In this document: positions 62,111 through 63,585 of the stretch, piece after piece
How the letters are laid out: each line of letters starts with the position of its first letter
Position numbering within the stretch: position 1 is the first letter of the stretch
NCBI GenBank assembly: GCA_050180485.1
Contig: JBFXED010000024.1
Span: 1 to 63,585, forward strand
Source: CADEGL01 sp050180485
GTDB taxonomy: Bacteria; Pseudomonadota; Alphaproteobacteria; CADEGL01
DNA length: 63,585 nucleotides
Direction of reading: 5' to 3'
Notes under the pieces: generated by a model
Told to the model about the DNA's origin: nothing
Database searches by the model: none
The model's input: only the letters and a program-made list of their open reading frames with translations
Program-made: the position numbers and the translations under genes

Positions 62111-63188
62111 AGAGCCGCGCCGCGTTGTCGTGGACGATCTTGCGTTTGTCGGCCTCGGAGACACCGACGAAGGTGCGTTCGATCACGTCCTGGGAATGGG
62201 GAAAGCTGCCCTCGTCATGGGGGTAGTCGCTGCCCCAGAGGAGGCCGTCGACGCCGGTAAACTTCAAGTTGGCGAGGGCAACGGGGTCGTCGGTGAACGT
62301 GACGTGGCCTTGGCGGCGAAAGAACTCGCTGGGCAGCATTTCCAACCGAGGGCGAATCCACATGTGCTTCTTGTGCGCCTGTTCGTCCAGCACGTGAAGG
62401 AGCCAAGCCAACCAGCCGCTGCCGCACTCGACCACGACGAATTTCAGCTTCGGGTGGCGCTGCAAGGCACCGGAGCTGATGATCTCCGCGACGGGATACT
62501 GCCCATCGGCCATGCGCATGGCCATGAAAACGAGCGCGCCGCCGGAACCCTCTTCTTCGCCCCAGTCCGCGGGATAGAGGTCCTCGTCGTTGGTGAAGCT
62601 GTGCAGCGACAGGACAAGGCCTGTCTCTTCGATGACGCGCCATAGCGGCTCATACTCGGGCAGGTTGTAAGGGCGCCCCTTGACCGTGATCGGAATCTTG
62701 ATCGAGCGGTACCCAAGCTTGGCAAGGCGTTCCACTTCGCGGACCGACCAGGCCAGATCGGCCACGGGCATCACGGCCACCGGTGCGAAACGCTCCCGGT
62801 TCTGACCGAACAGCTCGATCGCCCAGTCGTTGTAAGCGACAGCCATCGCGTTCTGGTATTCGGCATCCGACGACTGGAACAGGCCAAGCGCGTCATTGGC
62901 GTAGATCACCTCGGCGCTGACGCCGTCCCGATCTTGGTCCTTGATGCGGCGCGCGAGGTCGGCACCACCGGTCGGATCGCTGCGAAATTCACGCTCGGTA
63001 TCCTCTTCCGTCAGCCGTTCGTCGGCCAGGTCCATGCGGCGGGGTTTGCGGCCTTCCACGATGCGATAGCGCTTGCCGTCGCGCACCTCGACGCGGGGGA
63101 CGCGGTGGCGGAAGCGTTCCGGAAGCCTGACGCGGTAGACCTCGTCCGATTCCTTGACGTGGGAATCGGCGGAAATGATCTTCAGCAT
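62097..63188 (-). CDS. Amidohydrolase family protein (TIM-barrel metal-dependent)
   Basis: This 363-residue protein of the amidohydrolase_2 type (related to ACMS and o-pyrocatechuate decarboxylases) has ISADSHVKES at the start, where DxH replaces the HxH of classical amidohydrolases, a central LSLHSF segment with His, and WGSDYPHDEGSFP with the catalytic-type Asp. The substrate is unknown. It is flanked on both sides by paralogous FAD oxidoreductase genes on the same strand, 22 bp and -14 bp away, so it probably works in the same pathway. Confidence 0.87.
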   Translation of the reverse strand: MLKIISADSHVKESDEVYRVRLPERFRHRVPRVEVRDGKRYRIVEGRKPRRMDLADERLTEEDTEREFRSDPTGGADLARRIKDQDRDGVSAEVIYANDALGLFQSSDAEYQNAMAVAYNDWAIELFGQNRERFAPVAVMPVADLAWSVREVERLAKLGYRSIKIPITVKGRPYNLPEYEPLWRVIEETGLVLSLHSFTNDEDLYPADWGEEEGSGGALVFMAMRMADGQYPVAEIISSGALQRHPKLKFVVVECGSGWLAWLLHVLDEQAHKKHMWIRPRLEMLPSEFFRRQGHVTFTDDPVALANLKFTGVDGLLWGSDYPHDEGSFPHSQDVIERTFVGVSEADKRKIVHDNAARLYGFA

Positions 63189-63210
63189 GATCGCTTCCCT
63201 CTGCTATTTC

Positions 63211-63585
63211 CTACTTCTTCTTGAGCGGCGTGAGGCCGGCCGGAGCCAGGCCCGCCAGATAGGTGTCGATAGGGCCGGCCTTGCCGCCGGCGGCTTCCTT
63301 TGCTTCCTTCCGCTTGATCGCGCCGCGCACCATGTAAGCGCCGACATAGCGGATCGGTTCGGGCGGGAAGTGGCCCTGGGGACCTTTGGCCAGGGGCGTC
63401 GCGCTCCACTCGTCATCGAGATCGAGGGCGAGCGAGGCTAGGATGCGACCGCCGAGATAGCAGGGGCCAACACCATTGCCTGTATAGCCGTGGCCGTAGA
63501 CGACGTTGCCGGGCAGACGGCCGAAGAAGGGTAGGCCGGTCGAGGTCCGTTCCACCGGCCCGCGCCAGGTCTCGGCGATGGGCAC
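63211..63585 (-). CDS. FAD-dependent oxidoreductase, C-terminal part (runs off the window)
   Basis: Only the last 124 residues are inside the window; the gene continues beyond 63585 on the minus strand. The visible part, with TSTGLPFFG, VVYGHGYTGNGVGPCYLGG and RYVGAYMVRGAIKRKEA, aligns closely with the end of the FAD oxidoreductase at 60686-62110 and has the same length and Lys-rich C-terminus. It is thus a paralogue with the same orientation. Confidence 0.85.
   Translation of the reverse strand: MPIAETWRGPVERTSTGLPFFGRLPGNVVYGHGYTGNGVGPCYLGGRILASLALDLDDEWSATPLAKGPQGHFPPEPIRYVGAYMVRGAIKRKEAKEAAGGKAGPIDTYLAGLAPAGLTPLKKK

Overview
The window is 63.6 kb of GC-rich chromosomal DNA from an alphaproteobacterium, probably a Rhodospirillales-type or related free-living lineage. 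The evidence is separate (unfused) bc1 genes petA-petB-petC, a DUF1476 ATPase-inhibitor zeta homologue beside purine genes, a Grx4-BolA pair downstream of purL, a hopanoid C-3 methylase homologue and many class-specific catabolic paralogues. I see no insertion sequence, prophage, integron, CRISPR array or rRNA. There is one tRNA (Val, CAC). Coding density is very high, and the only gene-free stretch above 300 bp is 14195-14634.

Layout. 1-2740: cytochrome bc1 operon. 2830-5203: MTA phosphorylase, class II aldolase and VOC protein in overlapping order, a possible methylthioadenosine salvage operon. 5207-5862: a minus-strand small heat-shock gene with a candidate sigma-32 promoter, a ROSE-like RNA thermometer and an intrinsic terminator. 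5994-8038: a small lipoprotein, an APH-fold kinase and an unusual speD. 8160-13387 (minus): tsaC, a GlcD-like flavoprotein, an unrecognised ATP-grasp-like protein and a DmdC-like acyl-CoA dehydrogenase. 13412-16074: cysQ and a LuxO-like sigma-54 activator. 16099-19745: a creatinase/ectoine-hydrolase-like M24 protein, a FAH-family protein and an acyl-CoA ligase. 19747-23743: a second lipoprotein paralogue, hpnR, selO, ridA and tRNA-Val. 23789-34179: gph, glmU-glmS, a type II haloacid dehalogenase, gabD, gor, class II DAHP synthase and a nicotinate phosphoribosyltransferase. 34180-42605: a methyltransferase, then the compact series nadE-gltX-cysS-cimA-trmJ-SDR. 42642-45702: rpsD, an ethanolamine-type permease and two tandem 75-residue membrane proteins. 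45810-54461: grxD-bolA-purL-purQ-purS-purC, NRDE protein, zeta inhibitor (opposite strand), M24 protein and purB. 54583-58003: 3-hydroxyacyl-CoA dehydrogenase, DUF899, an overlapping SRPBCC/ArsR pair and radC. 58156-60654: a MASE1 hybrid histidine kinase. 60686-63585: two paralogous FAD oxidoreductases (one cut by the window edge) around an amidohydrolase.

Most of the window is core metabolism: respiration, de novo purine and NAD synthesis, amino-sugar precursors, aromatic and branched-chain entry enzymes, and translation. It is interspersed with acyl-CoA and amine/amide catabolic genes. The least explained items are the two tandem 75-aa membrane proteins (45155-45702), the pair of Cys-containing lipoproteins (5994-6263 and 19747-20025), the ATP-grasp-like protein (9960-10895), the mtnP-aldolase-VOC operon without mtnA, and an SDR whose catalytic Tyr position is Asp. 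Regulatory elements legible by eye include promoters for petA, nadE (apparently leaderless), rpsD and arsR, operator-like dyads at arsR and at the sigma-54 activator, and several intrinsic terminators. All functional names rest on motif and family recognition from the translations; no database search was possible.
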